DNA of 64,000 bases, from positions 1-64,000 of the IMG/VR virus record IMGVR_UViG_3300037336_000053; one strand, 5' to 3'. Shown here piece by piece: positions 18,229-27,360 of the stretch; the first letter of the stretch is position 1; the number at the start of each line of letters is the position of its first letter. The notes below the pieces were generated by a model that ran no database searches, had not been told where the DNA came from, and saw only the letters and a list, made by a program, of their open reading frames with translations. Made by a program: the position numbers and the translations under genes. This DNA is from a virus.

Positions 18229-19161
18229 ATGAACAGCCTATTTAACACTCAGTATCCAATTTTTTGTGCTGCAATGAACAAAGTTAGTGATGCTAACCTT
18301 GCTTCAGCAGTATGGGAAGCCGGGTGTATGCCTAGTTTAACATTATTTAACTACTTCATTAATCGTAAAATACATTACAACTTAATGCAACGTGATATTG
18401 ATTCTTTTTATGCTCTTTCACCTTTAGGAAAATTTGTGTTTAGTGTAGATAGCGAAACATTAACTAGTGATGATTTTTTTCAAATGATCGTTAATAATAA
18501 AATAGAGTACTTAGAAATAATCGTGCCTACATTACAAGTAAAGCATAAAATATTAACAGAAGACACAATTAAAATTCTTACAAAACTGCAACACGATTTA
18601 AAACGATATAAGGATTTAAATATAAAAGTTATCCTAAAAGGCTTAACTAGATTTGTACCGTTAGAAATAGAATTATATTTTCCTAATTTATTTGATGGAT
18701 TTATTCTAAAAGGTCCCGACGGTGCAGGAAGTGTAGTTGATAGATTAGATAATAGTACATTATTAGAAAATCAAATATCTGTCTTAGAAAAATATCCTAA
18801 TTGTTGTCTAATTACTACTGGCGGCATTTCTTCAGGTGCAGACGCAAAGCAGTATTTAGACAACGGTGCAAAATATGTAGGTATAGGAACTCTTTTTGCA
18901 TTTAGTGCTGAAAGTAGCATAAGCAACGAGTCAAAGTTAGCAGCAATAGGAAAACAAATAGAACGATTTGCAGACACAAATCAAAACGCAATAATATTTT
19001 CAGCTGATAAGTTTGAAGAATTTGATCGAAACCATACAGTAAGTTTAGAACACGGTGTTAAATCAGTCGAAGGGCATTTATTTGCAGGTACTGGTATAAA
19101 AAATATAAACAATATTAAAACAGTAAAAGAAATTGTTAAGGAAATTATAAATGGCATGTAA
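18229..19161 (+). CDS. Nitronate monooxygenase/2-nitropropane dioxygenase-like FMN protein
   Basis: A 310-residue TIM-barrel flavoprotein. The N-terminus YPIFCAAMNKVSDANLASAVWEAG fits the family's conserved PIxxxPM...LAxAVSxAG start, and TTGGISSGADAKQYLDNGAKYVGIGT near residue 200 is the FMN phosphate-binding block. The second half is shorter than in typical enzymes. A GTG one codon upstream is also possible. Its 3' end overlaps the next radical SAM gene by 11 bases. It may be an oxidoreductase in the island pathway; the substrate is unknown. Confidence 0.7.
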   Translation: MNSLFNTQYPIFCAAMNKVSDANLASAVWEAGCMPSLTLFNYFINRKIHYNLMQRDIDSFYALSPLGKFVFSVDSETLTSDDFFQMIVNNKIEYLEIIVPTLQVKHKILTEDTIKILTKLQHDLKRYKDLNIKVILKGLTRFVPLEIELYFPNLFDGFILKGPDGAGSVVDRLDNSTLLENQISVLEKYPNCCLITTGGISSGADAKQYLDNGAKYVGIGTLFAFSAESSISNESKLAAIGKQIERFADTNQNAIIFSADKFEEFDRNHTVSLEHGVKSVEGHLFAGTGIKNINNIKTVKEIVKEIINGM

Positions 19162-20524
19162 CTATAGTTTAGACTCGTTTTGTCCAGAGGCATGGAGCCA
19201 AATTGAAATAGATGCTGAGGGAGATTTTAAGATATGCTGTTTAGCTAACTTTGATAAAGACTTTGGTATGGCCGTTGACGACGATGGCCAAGTAATGAAT
19301 GTTATGACTCACACTATCGTTGAAGCAATGAACAGTGCAACACACAAACAGCATAGATATGAAATGAGCCAAAATCAAAAACCAAAAAGATGTCGTAGTT
19401 GTTTTGATAGCGAGGAAGCAACTAAAGGTGTAAGTGAATTTAAAGAACGCAGTCGGACAGGATTAAGTAAGCGGCAACGTGTAATACAAAATACATCTCG
19501 TACAGTACCAGAATATGTAAAATATGATCAAGCACATTCTGTTACATTAGAAGATGGAACCTTAATTAATCCTAAGATTGTCAATCTTGATATCCGTTTT
19601 GGAAATCTCTGTAATCAAAAATGCATTATGTGTAGTCCGCAACACAGTAATTTATGGTATGATGACTGGGTAGCTATAGGATACGGGGCTCCTCAATATA
19701 ATCGAAAACGTGGCGTATACAAAAAAGGCGAAGTAAAAACTTTTGAATTTTTTAAAGATGAATACGGCCGAAACAAGATGTCTGGTATGGAGCCATGGTG
19801 GGAAACTGATCGCTGGTGGAACATGTTTGAAGAAATAGCACCTAGTTTAAGGTACATTTATTTTACAGGTGGAGAACCGTTGATCGTTCCCAGTATGCAA
19901 AAATGTCTAGATATTCTCATTGATAAGGGATTTGCTAAACACATACAATTGCGATTTGACACTAATCTTAGTGTAATTAATCAAAAAGTAATTAATAAAT
20001 TTAAACACTTTAAAGATGTTTTCTTGTGTGTCAGTATAGATGATACTGGAGACCGATACAATACTATTAGATTTCCTGGAAACTTTGAACGAATTTTACA
20101 AAATATATATACACTAAAAGAAAATAACATTAATATACATTATATTAGCACCTGTGTAGGTATAGCTAGCCCATATAGTATAATACGTATGGCAGAACTT
20201 GCAGAAGAACTTAAAGTTGACACATATTTTAGATTCTTAGAAGGACCTAATTGGTTAGATATTAGAAACTATCCAGCAAATGCAAAATTAGAAATAATTG
20301 AAAATCTTAATAAGCATATGGGCTGTAGTCAAACGTATAACAAATGGGCTAAAGCTGAAATTAAACTATTAGAAAAGTATATGGACCATGGCGAAGAAAA
20401 ACATCTAAAAGAATTTATTAGGGTAATGGACTTGTTAGATAGCCAACGTAACACTGACTGGAAAACAGCTTTACCTGATGTTGCAGAGCTTTTTCAAAAA
20501 CATACCAATTTATTAATTAATTGA
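19151..20524 (+). CDS. Radical SAM protein with N-terminal twitch-like domain
   Basis: A 457-residue protein. The N-terminal Cys group (C3, C11, C29, C30, C81, C84) resembles an auxiliary cluster domain, with DFKICCLANFDKDFG typical of SPASM/twitch folds. The radical SAM core has CNQKCIMC at residues 154-161 and YFTGGEPL at about 236-243. It has the same architecture as the gene at 116 and is the largest of the three. It overlaps its upstream neighbour and converges on a small minus-strand gene by 8 bases. Confidence 0.85.
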   Translation: MACNYSLDSFCPEAWSQIEIDAEGDFKICCLANFDKDFGMAVDDDGQVMNVMTHTIVEAMNSATHKQHRYEMSQNQKPKRCRSCFDSEEATKGVSEFKERSRTGLSKRQRVIQNTSRTVPEYVKYDQAHSVTLEDGTLINPKIVNLDIRFGNLCNQKCIMCSPQHSNLWYDDWVAIGYGAPQYNRKRGVYKKGEVKTFEFFKDEYGRNKMSGMEPWWETDRWWNMFEEIAPSLRYIYFTGGEPLIVPSMQKCLDILIDKGFAKHIQLRFDTNLSVINQKVINKFKHFKDVFLCVSIDDTGDRYNTIRFPGNFERILQNIYTLKENNINIHYISTCVGIASPYSIIRMAELAEELKVDTYFRFLEGPNWLDIRNYPANAKLEIIENLNKHMGCSQTYNKWAKAEIKLLEKYMDHGEEKHLKEFIRVMDLLDSQRNTDWKTALPDVAELFQKHTNLLIN

Positions 20525-20813
20525 TGGTGTCCTTATTTAAGAGTACAATTTCCCAACCTGTATTATGTTCTATTTCTAATGCTAACTCTTTTGCCCATTC
20601 TGGCTGAGCAACTATAGCAGTTATATCTACTGCCCATTTGCTTTCTAATGTCATTACTAGTTTACTAGAATCTGAAAATGTCATTTCTCTAAATTGTGTA
20701 CACATCTCGGTATCGATGTAATTTTCTTTCACCCATGCAGTAAACGCAGCAGTAGGAGTATACCATTCTGCTTCGGTATGTGGTCTCATAAAAGTTCTTG
20801 TATATTTTCTCAT
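20517..20813 (-). CDS. Hypothetical 98-residue protein
   Basis: A soluble small protein with no motif I recognise; it starts MRKYTRTFMRPHTEAEWYTP and is Trp- and Glu-rich. It is supported as a gene by a strong TAGGAGA ribosome site and a GATAAATA late-type motif directly upstream. It lies alone between two plus-strand genes. Confidence 0.6.
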   Translation of the reverse strand: MRKYTRTFMRPHTEAEWYTPTAAFTAWVKENYIDTEMCTQFREMTFSDSSKLVMTLESKWAVDITAIVAQPEWAKELALEIEHNTGWEIVLLNKDTIN

Positions 20814-20831
20814 TTGTTTGTCTCCTACATT

Positions 20832-20839
20832 TATTTATC
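20832..20839 (-). promoter_or_regulatory. Late-promoter-like motif GATAAATA
   Basis: GATAAATA sits about 19 bases upstream of the 98-residue protein's ATG and just ahead of its TAGGAGA ribosome site, the spacing expected for a short late leader. It lies back to back with the ACTAAATA motif read on the other strand. Confidence 0.45.
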
Positions 20840-20847
20840 ACTAAATA
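20840..20847 (+). promoter_or_regulatory. Late-promoter-like motif ACTAAATA
   Basis: This motif is five bases ahead of the PP-loop gene's ATG. It differs from TATAAATA at two positions. No ribosome site is visible for that ATG, so a leaderless transcript is possible. Confidence 0.3.
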
Positions 20848-20852
20848 TCTTT

Positions 20853-22043
20853 ATGATAGATCACAAAGAACTAGGTTACTATACGTGTAACGGTAAAGTA
20901 TTTTCAAGTAAAATACATGCATGTATCCATGCAACACAAACAAAGCAACCATTAACTTGGCACTTCAACGATGAAGTGTTTGACAAGTATCCGTGGCATA
21001 TTGAACCTGAAGAAAGCATTGATGAATTATATTTTTGTCGTGCTAAACAGTTGCGTGAAAAATACGATTATATATGTTTGGCATTTAGTGGCGGCGGCGA
21101 TAGTAATAATATTTTAGAAGCGTTTCTACGTCAAGGACTTTTTATTGATGAAGTAGTTACTAATGTAATGGATGATAAAAATAAATTAACCATTGCTAAT
21201 ACTGCGATTGCATCTAATTGGAATGAAGGTGCAGAATATAAACTTCAAACTGAAGGACGCTTAAAAGAGCTAAAGAAGCGATCTCCTAATACTATTATTA
21301 GTGTAATAGATCTAAGCCAAGGGTTATTTGATTTATTTAATAGCTACGGTGATGCCGGCTGGATTGAAAAAACTAGAGAGCGTATGAACCCCAGTGGGTT
21401 TATGCGTCATAACTTTTTACATATGAAAGAAATTCGTAAAAGGTTTGACAAGGATAAAAAAATATGTATGTTATTGGGCATTGAAAAACCGAGAACATAT
21501 ATTAAAGGAAATACATTTAGAATGTGCTTTAGTGACAAAGCATGTAACATTGCAACAGTATCAGAATTTACAGGCGATTACACTAACACTGCAATTGAAT
21601 ATTTTTATTGGCACCCAGATGCAGCACCTATTATTGCAAAACAATGTCATATTATCAAGCGTTGGTTAGAATATAATCCGAAATATTTAAATCTATGGAA
21701 GCCCAAAGATGTTAGCGAAATATGGAGCAACCATAGAAAGTATCACGAACGCATACTAAGGCCACTATTATACAATTCAACGTGGCACGATAATTACTGG
21801 CAATCTGATAAAAGTACTAAAGATTGGTACAGTGAAATTGATGATTGGTTTTGGACTCAGCATAAAGATAGTAATGCACATGCTATTTGGAGAGCAGGAT
21901 TAGACTATGTTAAAACTAATGCAAGCGATTGGATGATGGCCGGAGACAACGAAGGCCTTAAAGGATTCCTTAAAGCCTACAATATAGGTGAAATGAAAAT
22001 GGTCATGACTAATAAGGAGATTGTATATGCCACAACCATGTAA
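20853..22043 (+). CDS. PP-loop ATPase-like protein, paralogue of the gene at 16999
   Basis: A 396-residue protein starting MIDHKELGYYTCNG with LAFSGGGDSNNILEAF at about residue 82. It is homologous along its length to the minus-strand PP-loop gene ending at 16999. The start was chosen by that homology, because the longer open frame runs through the convergent small gene. SGGGDS replaces the commoner SGGxDS with a small residue, still compatible with ATP binding. The 3' end overlaps the next radical SAM gene by 17 bases. Confidence 0.78.
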   Translation: MIDHKELGYYTCNGKVFSSKIHACIHATQTKQPLTWHFNDEVFDKYPWHIEPEESIDELYFCRAKQLREKYDYICLAFSGGGDSNNILEAFLRQGLFIDEVVTNVMDDKNKLTIANTAIASNWNEGAEYKLQTEGRLKELKKRSPNTIISVIDLSQGLFDLFNSYGDAGWIEKTRERMNPSGFMRHNFLHMKEIRKRFDKDKKICMLLGIEKPRTYIKGNTFRMCFSDKACNIATVSEFTGDYTNTAIEYFYWHPDAAPIIAKQCHIIKRWLEYNPKYLNLWKPKDVSEIWSNHRKYHERILRPLLYNSTWHDNYWQSDKSTKDWYSEIDDWFWTQHKDSNAHAIWRAGLDYVKTNASDWMMAGDNEGLKGFLKAYNIGEMKMVMTNKEIVYATTM

Positions 22044-22968
22044 AGTTACAGAAGATGTAGCTGTATTTAAAATATATTGGACACTTACTGACTTCTGCAA
22101 TCATCATTGTTACTATTGTCCATCCCAGCTTAATAGCGGAGATTATGCAACTGGTAGGAAATTAGGATTTCCTACAGATCAAGAAATTGAAAAATTCTTA
22201 GATAATTTACCTACACTAATAGGCAACAGAAAATTTCAATTAGCAATAGGCGGCGGTGAGCCAACACTTCATCCTATGTTACCTGCTATTATAAAAAAAG
22301 TAAAAGAAATAACACCCAATGCTAATATTTCTATAGTAACAAATGGTACAAGAAATTCTAATTTTTGGAAAACTATATTACCTTTAAATTCTATTACGAT
22401 GTCATTGCACCCTGAATATATTGAATTAAAAGACAGAATGTTAGAAAATGCAAAAATTATTAAAGAGTCGGGTACACTTATAGTATTTAATTTATCATTA
22501 GATCCTACTAGATGGGATATAGTAAAAGATCTGTATGAAACATTTTCAGAAAAATTTCCAGGAGTAGTATTGCCTAAAGTTTTAAATTATCTAGGTACTC
22601 CTACAAGAGGAAACTATGAATATTCAAAAGAACAATGGGAAGATATTAAAAAATGGACAGCTGAAAATTGGCAACCTCGTTCTAATACGATTACAACAAA
22701 ACTTCACTTTGATGATAATACTGCACAGCTATTTAATTTAGCTAAATGGACAATAAATGGGTGGAACAAATATAAAGGCTGGGAATGCGATTCTGGATAT
22801 AACGGAGTAAACATTAGACCCAACGGTAAGGTTATTAATTCTTTATGTAATGTAGAAACGTTAGGTAGAATAGATTCTTTTAAATTAAAAGATAAACCTT
22901 TAATTTGTCCATATGAATACTGTGCTTGTCCGATAGATTTGTTTATGACTAAACGTAAATTAGTTTAA
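22027..22968 (+). CDS. Radical SAM protein with C-terminal Cys (SPASM-like) region
   Basis: A 313-residue protein with FCNHHCYYC (Cys at about 24, 28, 31) and AIGGGEPTLHP at about residue 74, a GGEP variant. The C-terminus has Cys at WECDSGY, NSLCNVE and CPYEYCACPID, typical of an auxiliary cluster. TAAGGAGA is six bases from the chosen ATG. It is the last island gene and converges on the tail-fibre gene with a 9-base overlap. Confidence 0.85.
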   Translation: MPQPCKVTEDVAVFKIYWTLTDFCNHHCYYCPSQLNSGDYATGRKLGFPTDQEIEKFLDNLPTLIGNRKFQLAIGGGEPTLHPMLPAIIKKVKEITPNANISIVTNGTRNSNFWKTILPLNSITMSLHPEYIELKDRMLENAKIIKESGTLIVFNLSLDPTRWDIVKDLYETFSEKFPGVVLPKVLNYLGTPTRGNYEYSKEQWEDIKKWTAENWQPRSNTITTKLHFDDNTAQLFNLAKWTINGWNKYKGWECDSGYNGVNIRPNGKVINSLCNVETLGRIDSFKLKDKPLICPYEYCACPIDLFMTKRKLV

Positions 22969-24465
22969 ATCTACCCATATACTACCTGTGTAGCCCTGAA
23001 ACTTAGTTAGTGTTGTGTTGAATATCATCATACCGGCTTCTGGAGCAGTTACAACAGCATCACGAGCAGTATTATCTGCATATACAGCAAGTTTAACAGC
23101 ACCGTTAAATTCAGTGTGACTGTCTGCACGGAATGATGCATTAGTGCTTGATCCGCCTGCTTGAGTAGTTGTCTTAACATCAATACTGGTTGGCATAATA
23201 CCAGTACTTACTGTACCGTCAACTCGTGCAGTAATATATGCACTGTCTACATAGCTTGTTCCGTCATGTGCACCAAATGATAATCTATGTATTGCATCAC
23301 CGTCGACGACTGTTAGCGGAGTGTCATATGTTCCACGTGATCTACGCATTAGTAGTCTTGGCCCATCACTAGTTATATTACTATTACCTAGCGAATAGAA
23401 TGGAATACCGGTAGGAGCAGTAGTTCTACCATTGTGTATGCCGTTAGTTACAAAAGTTCCTGCGTAATCAATATGTGCTCTAACAATAGGAGTTCCTGCA
23501 TTACTTGATGTAATAAATTCTAAACGACCAGGAGCAACACTAGCACCGGGTGTACCGTCTGGATCAATTCTACCTACTATTTGTGCAGCACCTGCGGCTG
23601 CTGATAAATCATACCAGCTAATAGCACCAACAGTATCCCCTGCTAATAAGTTTGAAGGAGAAGCTTGCGTTCCTCTACTTCTTGATATTGAAAAGTAATG
23701 TCCGTCGGTACCATCATAGTATCCGAATGCTCTTAACGGTGTTTCGAGTCCAGTTGTTGCTTCACCAACAACTAAGTTTGACTGAACAGAAGTAAGGGCC
23801 GATAAAGATCCTGTAATATTTTCACCTGGAATAGTTCCGTTTGTTCCGTTGACTAACAATGTACTATTGTCAGAAAATATCGAACCTGTTAAATCACCAT
23901 CTACGTTTCCAGTTAAGTTACCTGTTACGTTTATAGTAGCAGTTCCAGCAAGTTGTGCAGCAGCAATAACCCCAGTTGATGCATCAAATACTACAGTACT
24001 ATCGTCTGCAATAAGATCGCCTTGAATTCTTCCAACAGTAAGTTGGTTTTCTACATTAAGTTGACTAATCCATGCTTCGTTAAACTGTTTAGTAGGCGAT
24101 CCTAAATTCCAAGTAATGTCAGTATCAGGAACAAGATGTCCTTGTATTGCTCCACCAAACACAACAATATCACTACCAATACCGTCACCTAGGTTAATAT
24201 TTCCTGTAGCAGTAATTGTACCTGTAATGTTAATATTACCAGTACCTGTAATGTTATGACTGTTTAGATCTAAGTCACCACCTAGTTGCGGAGTAGTATC
24301 AGCTAATACAGAATCAATTGTTCCTGAAATGCTAGTAATACCTCCAGCAGTAGAACCGTCACCTACGTATAGCTGTTTTGTGTCTGTTGTATATACTAAT
24401 TCACCTGCTAAGGGGGTGATTCCTAATCTTTCTGTATTAGTACCGCGTCTTACTTGTAAGGCCAT
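22960..24465 (-). CDS. Tail fibre/receptor-binding structural protein
   Basis: A 501-residue protein. The N-terminus MALQVRRGTNTER...LVYTTDTKQLYVGDGST is the short domain that begins many phage tail fibres (the tropism-determinant N-terminal fold). The body is Gly/Thr/Asn-rich beta repeats (NITGTGNINITG, NVDGDLTGSIF, DSTLLVNG), and the C-terminus is globular, ending FQGYTGSIWVDLN. It shares a module with the fibre protein at 55466. It probably contacts host surface glycans at the virion tail. Confidence 0.82.
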   Translation of the reverse strand: MALQVRRGTNTERLGITPLAGELVYTTDTKQLYVGDGSTAGGITSISGTIDSVLADTTPQLGGDLDLNSHNITGTGNINITGTITATGNINLGDGIGSDIVVFGGAIQGHLVPDTDITWNLGSPTKQFNEAWISQLNVENQLTVGRIQGDLIADDSTVVFDASTGVIAAAQLAGTATINVTGNLTGNVDGDLTGSIFSDNSTLLVNGTNGTIPGENITGSLSALTSVQSNLVVGEATTGLETPLRAFGYYDGTDGHYFSISRSRGTQASPSNLLAGDTVGAISWYDLSAAAGAAQIVGRIDPDGTPGASVAPGRLEFITSSNAGTPIVRAHIDYAGTFVTNGIHNGRTTAPTGIPFYSLGNSNITSDGPRLLMRRSRGTYDTPLTVVDGDAIHRLSFGAHDGTSYVDSAYITARVDGTVSTGIMPTSIDVKTTTQAGGSSTNASFRADSHTEFNGAVKLAVYADNTARDAVVTAPEAGMMIFNTTLTKFQGYTGSIWVDLN

Positions 24466-24495
24466 CTATTAACTCCTGGATAATATTGTTACTAG

Positions 24496-24503
24496 TATTT
24501 ATG
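24496..24503 (-). promoter_or_regulatory. Late-promoter-like motif CATAAATA
   Basis: The motif lies 30 bases upstream of the tail-fibre start, with CCAGGAG between them as ribosome site. Position and sequence fit a T4-type late promoter for a structural gene. Confidence 0.5.
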
Positions 24504-24518
24504 CCTTTGACTGAAAGA

Positions 24519-24830
24519 TTACTTACGCTTCTTCATAAATAATGCTGTACGCTTTTTAATATCGTACTTAACTTTCTCAGTATCTAGTCTAAAATCAATA
24601 CTATCGATAACATCTTCGTATTGCTCGAATAGTTCTTCTAGAGCCAATTCGATGTCTACGTTCTTTTTTTCGCGAGATCTTTTAACATCAATTTCCCAGA
24701 TCTTTCCATCTTTAAACTTGACATTAATGCTGTGCAAATATTCAATTGGTACAACATCAACATTAATTTCGCTAAAAACCTCAGGCCATGTATCAACAAC
24801 ACCTGGTGGAAGTTTCTTACCCTTAGGCAC
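24519..24830 (-). CDS. Hypothetical charged protein
   Basis: A 103-residue protein starting at a GTG that overlaps the preceding stop by 8 bases; a longer frame would overlap that gene by 95 bases. It is strongly charged and predicted helical, with a basic end (KKRTALFMKKRK) and acidic middle (ELALEELFEQYEDVID). I know no function. It sits behind two small genes in a probable operon. Confidence 0.6.
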   Translation of the reverse strand: MPKGKKLPPGVVDTWPEVFSEINVDVVPIEYLHSINVKFKDGKIWEIDVKRSREKKNVDIELALEELFEQYEDVIDSIDFRLDTEKVKYDIKKRTALFMKKRK

Positions 24831-25452
24831 TCTCGGCAGTTTTCTTAGTTGTTTTTTTGGTAGGAGCAAGTTCTTCTGCTTCGCTGCGTAACCGCTGTGC
24901 CTCTTTAAACATTGCATCAGCTTGCGAGCGTAGTTGTTTAGCTAAACTTTCGTCATCCAAAATACCATCATTAGTTGTAACCGCTTCGTCCATTGCTGCC
25001 ATACTTGGTGTAACATACGCATCAGCTGCATTAGCTACACCCGTATTTGCTACTTGTGGTTTAGCACCACCTAGTGCAAGATCTGCAACAGTTACACCTT
25101 TTTGTTGGGCAATAATGTTATTAAGTTCTGCTAAGTTAATAGATGCATTGTTATTAGGGGTCATTTCTACCAAGTTAGTAGCAACTTTTTGCATTCTACC
25201 TGTGGTGTGGAAACGGGCAAGCATATTACTACCATCGGACAATTGTGATCTTGCCATTGCTTCGCCAAGTTCGTATGCATCTTGTGCAGTAGCTGAATTA
25301 ATTAAATTAATAAGCGAGTCATGATCAGCTGCGTCTAAACTTTCAGTCAATACTATGACACAGTTTTCTGGTTCACCGGGTACTACTCGATATACTACGC
25401 CGCATTTTTTTCTAGTTTTAGCAATACGACCTACGTGTTTTGTATCAGCCAT
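24823..25452 (-). CDS. Conserved phage hypothetical protein, 209 aa
   Basis: The N-terminal 70 residues form a compact domain (MADTKHVGRIAKTRKKCGVV, then VPGEPENCVIVLTESLD); the rest is Ala/Asn-rich and low complexity, ending in a Lys/Thr tail (TKKTTKKTAE). I believe similar N-termini occur in marine T4-like phages, but I cannot name a function. AAGGAGAATAAC precedes the ATG. Confidence 0.65.
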   Translation of the reverse strand: MADTKHVGRIAKTRKKCGVVYRVVPGEPENCVIVLTESLDAADHDSLINLINSATAQDAYELGEAMARSQLSDGSNMLARFHTTGRMQKVATNLVEMTPNNNASINLAELNNIIAQQKGVTVADLALGGAKPQVANTGVANAADAYVTPSMAAMDEAVTTNDGILDDESLAKQLRSQADAMFKEAQRLRSEAEELAPTKKTTKKTAESA

Positions 25453-25454
25453 TG

Positions 25455-25658
25455 TTATTCTCCTTTAGGTGCTTCTTGTTGTGCCGCAACTGCTGCCAAG
25501 AATGATTCTAGTTTATTGTAAATGGTGCCAACTGCTACCATTTCGCTTGTCTTAAATGCACCGCGCTGACTTGCTACGTCAATAACTTGTTTAATTGTAG
25601 TTAAGTCATTAACTGTTAGCTCTGGGGTAGCTGCTGCTTCTTTAACTTCTTCGGACAT
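25455..25658 (-). CDS. Small hypothetical protein, 67 aa
   Basis: An acidic, mostly helical 67-residue protein with a central NDLTTIKQVIDVASQRGAFK segment. CAGGAGAAAAATT precedes the ATG. It is followed after two bases by the 209-residue protein. No function recognised. Confidence 0.65.
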   Translation of the reverse strand: MSEEVKEAAATPELTVNDLTTIKQVIDVASQRGAFKTSEMVAVGTIYNKLESFLAAVAAQQEAPKGE

Positions 25659-25691
25659 AATTTTTCTCCTGTTATGTAATCTATATTATAT

Positions 25692-25970
25692 TTAATTGTA
25701 TTTCAAATACGGACACGCCAAAGTGAAATAAGAAATTTCTTTAGCTTCCTCAAATCCAACTTTAGTCATGTTCTCAATACTGTTGCTACTAGATACTGCA
25801 ACAGCCTTGCCTACATAAAATCTACCTTTAAGATGTTGTTCTATCCATTTAACTAGACTTTGGTCTAAGTTGTATCTTGTAGGCAAAAGAATGTATTCAA
25901 AATGCGGAGCAGGTAAATTTGCTCTCCGTATTTCAAAAAAGTTTAATGCATTGGCTTCTTTTAGTTTCAA
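25692..25970 (-). CDS. Small hypothetical protein, 92 aa
   Basis: A soluble 92-residue protein (KLKEANALNFFEIRRANLP..., ending ACPYLKYN). Its ATG overlaps the stop of the VWA/metallopeptidase gene (ATGA), so it is the third member of the MoxR-VWA group and may work with it. No motif recognised. Confidence 0.6.
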   Translation of the reverse strand: MKLKEANALNFFEIRRANLPAPHFEYILLPTRYNLDQSLVKWIEQHLKGRFYVGKAVAVSSSNSIENMTKVGFEEAKEISYFTLACPYLKYN

Positions 25971-27256
25971 GCCGTTTCCTCGTAATGTGCTGTTAGTCCA
26001 AACGGTGCCTGCAAGTTCTTATCACTATGACTATGGATAATAAAGATAGTATCGCAATACGATTCATCACCCCAGCTATTCCAAGGATATCCATCTGTAA
26101 ACATAATGAACTTCTTAGGTTGAATATCATTATATTTCATGTACTCCCAGTTAGCATCAAAATCAGTACCGCCGCCGCCAATAATTTCGTAGGATGACAA
26201 ATCATCGCCGCCGTCTGCACTAAAGTCTTGCTCGTTATAGACCTTAGTATCAAAGCACCACAATTTAATGTTGTAGTCTTTGTATTCGTCCATAATGCCT
26301 TTAATTTCGCTTAGGAAGTCCTTTGCTTGATCGTTACCGATTGAGCCACTCATATCAAGTGCAATACAAATATCAATAGTTTCATCAAAGTTCATTCCTG
26401 GCAAAATGGCACCAGTCATTTGTCCTTTACGGCTTGGCCGGCTAAAGGTGTAATCGTTGCGTATAGTACTTTGGATTTGTTGACGCAGTATTTCGCGCCA
26501 GTTCATCTTAGGCTCAGTAAGCTCTTTGATCATACGCTGTACTTCGCCTGGTGTATTACCTGCACCTGATGATTGAGCCGCCGAAATCATGTTTTCTTTG
26601 ATCTCGTCTTTGATCTTTTTCAGTTCTTCTTTAGAATATGTAGGACGGCTTTTGCTTTCTTTACCGTCGGCTCCGCTACCGCCAGGCTTGCCGTCTTTGC
26701 CGTCTTCACCTTCCCAGTCGATATGCTCGTCTAGTAGTTCGCCAAGTTGTTTAAGAAACTCTTCACCTTTATTCTTAGCGTCTTCAAAGATGTCGTCATA
26801 TACGTCTTCTGAAGACCATTTGTCGTATTTAAAGTCTTGGTAGCAGTCAATAAATGTTGGCTTAGTACCAATACGATCTCGCACAAGCAAATTATTTACA
26901 ATATAGTCTGCGGCAATATTATAAATTTTTGGAATACGGTCTTGTCTACGAGTTAAGTGGTCAAAGACGCAGTGTAGAATCTCGTGTGCAATAACAAACT
27001 CAATTTCTTTGTTTGACATTGCATTAAAGAATTGAGTATTAAAATACAAGTTACGTCCGTCTACGGCAGCAGTACCTAACCAATCATCTGCACTTTTGAT
27101 CTGCAAACGAGTTGCCATATTACCAAAAAATGGATGACGTAACAGCAATCCAACACGAGCTACAATGATACGATCAAGTACATCAACTCGCATCAATCTA
27201 AGTTGTTCTTCAGTAAGCTCTTTAGGTTGCCAATTTTTCTTGCCTGTGACGCTCAT
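25967..27256 (-). CDS. VWA-like domain protein with zinc-metallopeptidase motif, MoxR partner
   Basis: A 429-residue protein. HEILHCVFDH at about residues 91-100 is an HExxH zinc motif with a third His. A charged Gly/Lys linker (about 185-215) leads to a C-terminal von Willebrand A-like domain with the metal-ion site DMSGSIG (about 309-315) and MFTDGYPW near 402. This is the predicted-metallopeptidase plus VWA-like layout often found next to MoxR AAA+ genes, which lie directly upstream here. Together they may form a chaperone or remodelling machine. It has its own sigma70 promoter. Confidence 0.8.
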   Translation of the reverse strand: MSVTGKKNWQPKELTEEQLRLMRVDVLDRIIVARVGLLLRHPFFGNMATRLQIKSADDWLGTAAVDGRNLYFNTQFFNAMSNKEIEFVIAHEILHCVFDHLTRRQDRIPKIYNIAADYIVNNLLVRDRIGTKPTFIDCYQDFKYDKWSSEDVYDDIFEDAKNKGEEFLKQLGELLDEHIDWEGEDGKDGKPGGSGADGKESKSRPTYSKEELKKIKDEIKENMISAAQSSGAGNTPGEVQRMIKELTEPKMNWREILRQQIQSTIRNDYTFSRPSRKGQMTGAILPGMNFDETIDICIALDMSGSIGNDQAKDFLSEIKGIMDEYKDYNIKLWCFDTKVYNEQDFSADGGDDLSSYEIIGGGGTDFDANWEYMKYNDIQPKKFIMFTDGYPWNSWGDESYCDTIFIIHSHSDKNLQAPFGLTAHYEETA

Positions 27257-27286
27257 TTTGCATTCCTTTTTAACTGTTATGTATGT

Positions 27287-27315
27287 ATTATATATTACTT
27301 TACAGGAAAAGTCAA
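27287..27315 (-). promoter_or_regulatory. Sigma70-type promoter (TTGACT-17-TATAAT)
   Basis: The -35 TTGACT and -10 TATAAT are separated by exactly 17 bases in the gap upstream of the VWA/peptidase gene. Only the last -35 base differs from consensus. It probably drives early transcription by host RNA polymerase. Confidence 0.75.
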
Positions 27316-27360
27316 GTGAAAATGGACGTTTTTATTGAGAACGCCCAAACTCTTTTATGG

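Noticed and set aside
20694-20852. N-terminal extension of the PP-loop protein
   Set aside because: It runs antisense through a supported small gene and is absent from the paralogue at 16999.
14689-22043. One of the PP-loop proteins as QueC
   Set aside because: None has the C-terminal Cys zinc site or the usual QueC length, and they lie far from folE/queE.
1-22968. Interpretation of the island as bacterial chromosome
   Set aside because: It joins phage structural genes by overlapping convergent stops, has the same AT-rich compact style and T4-like late motifs, and no housekeeping genes. A chimeric assembly cannot be fully excluded.
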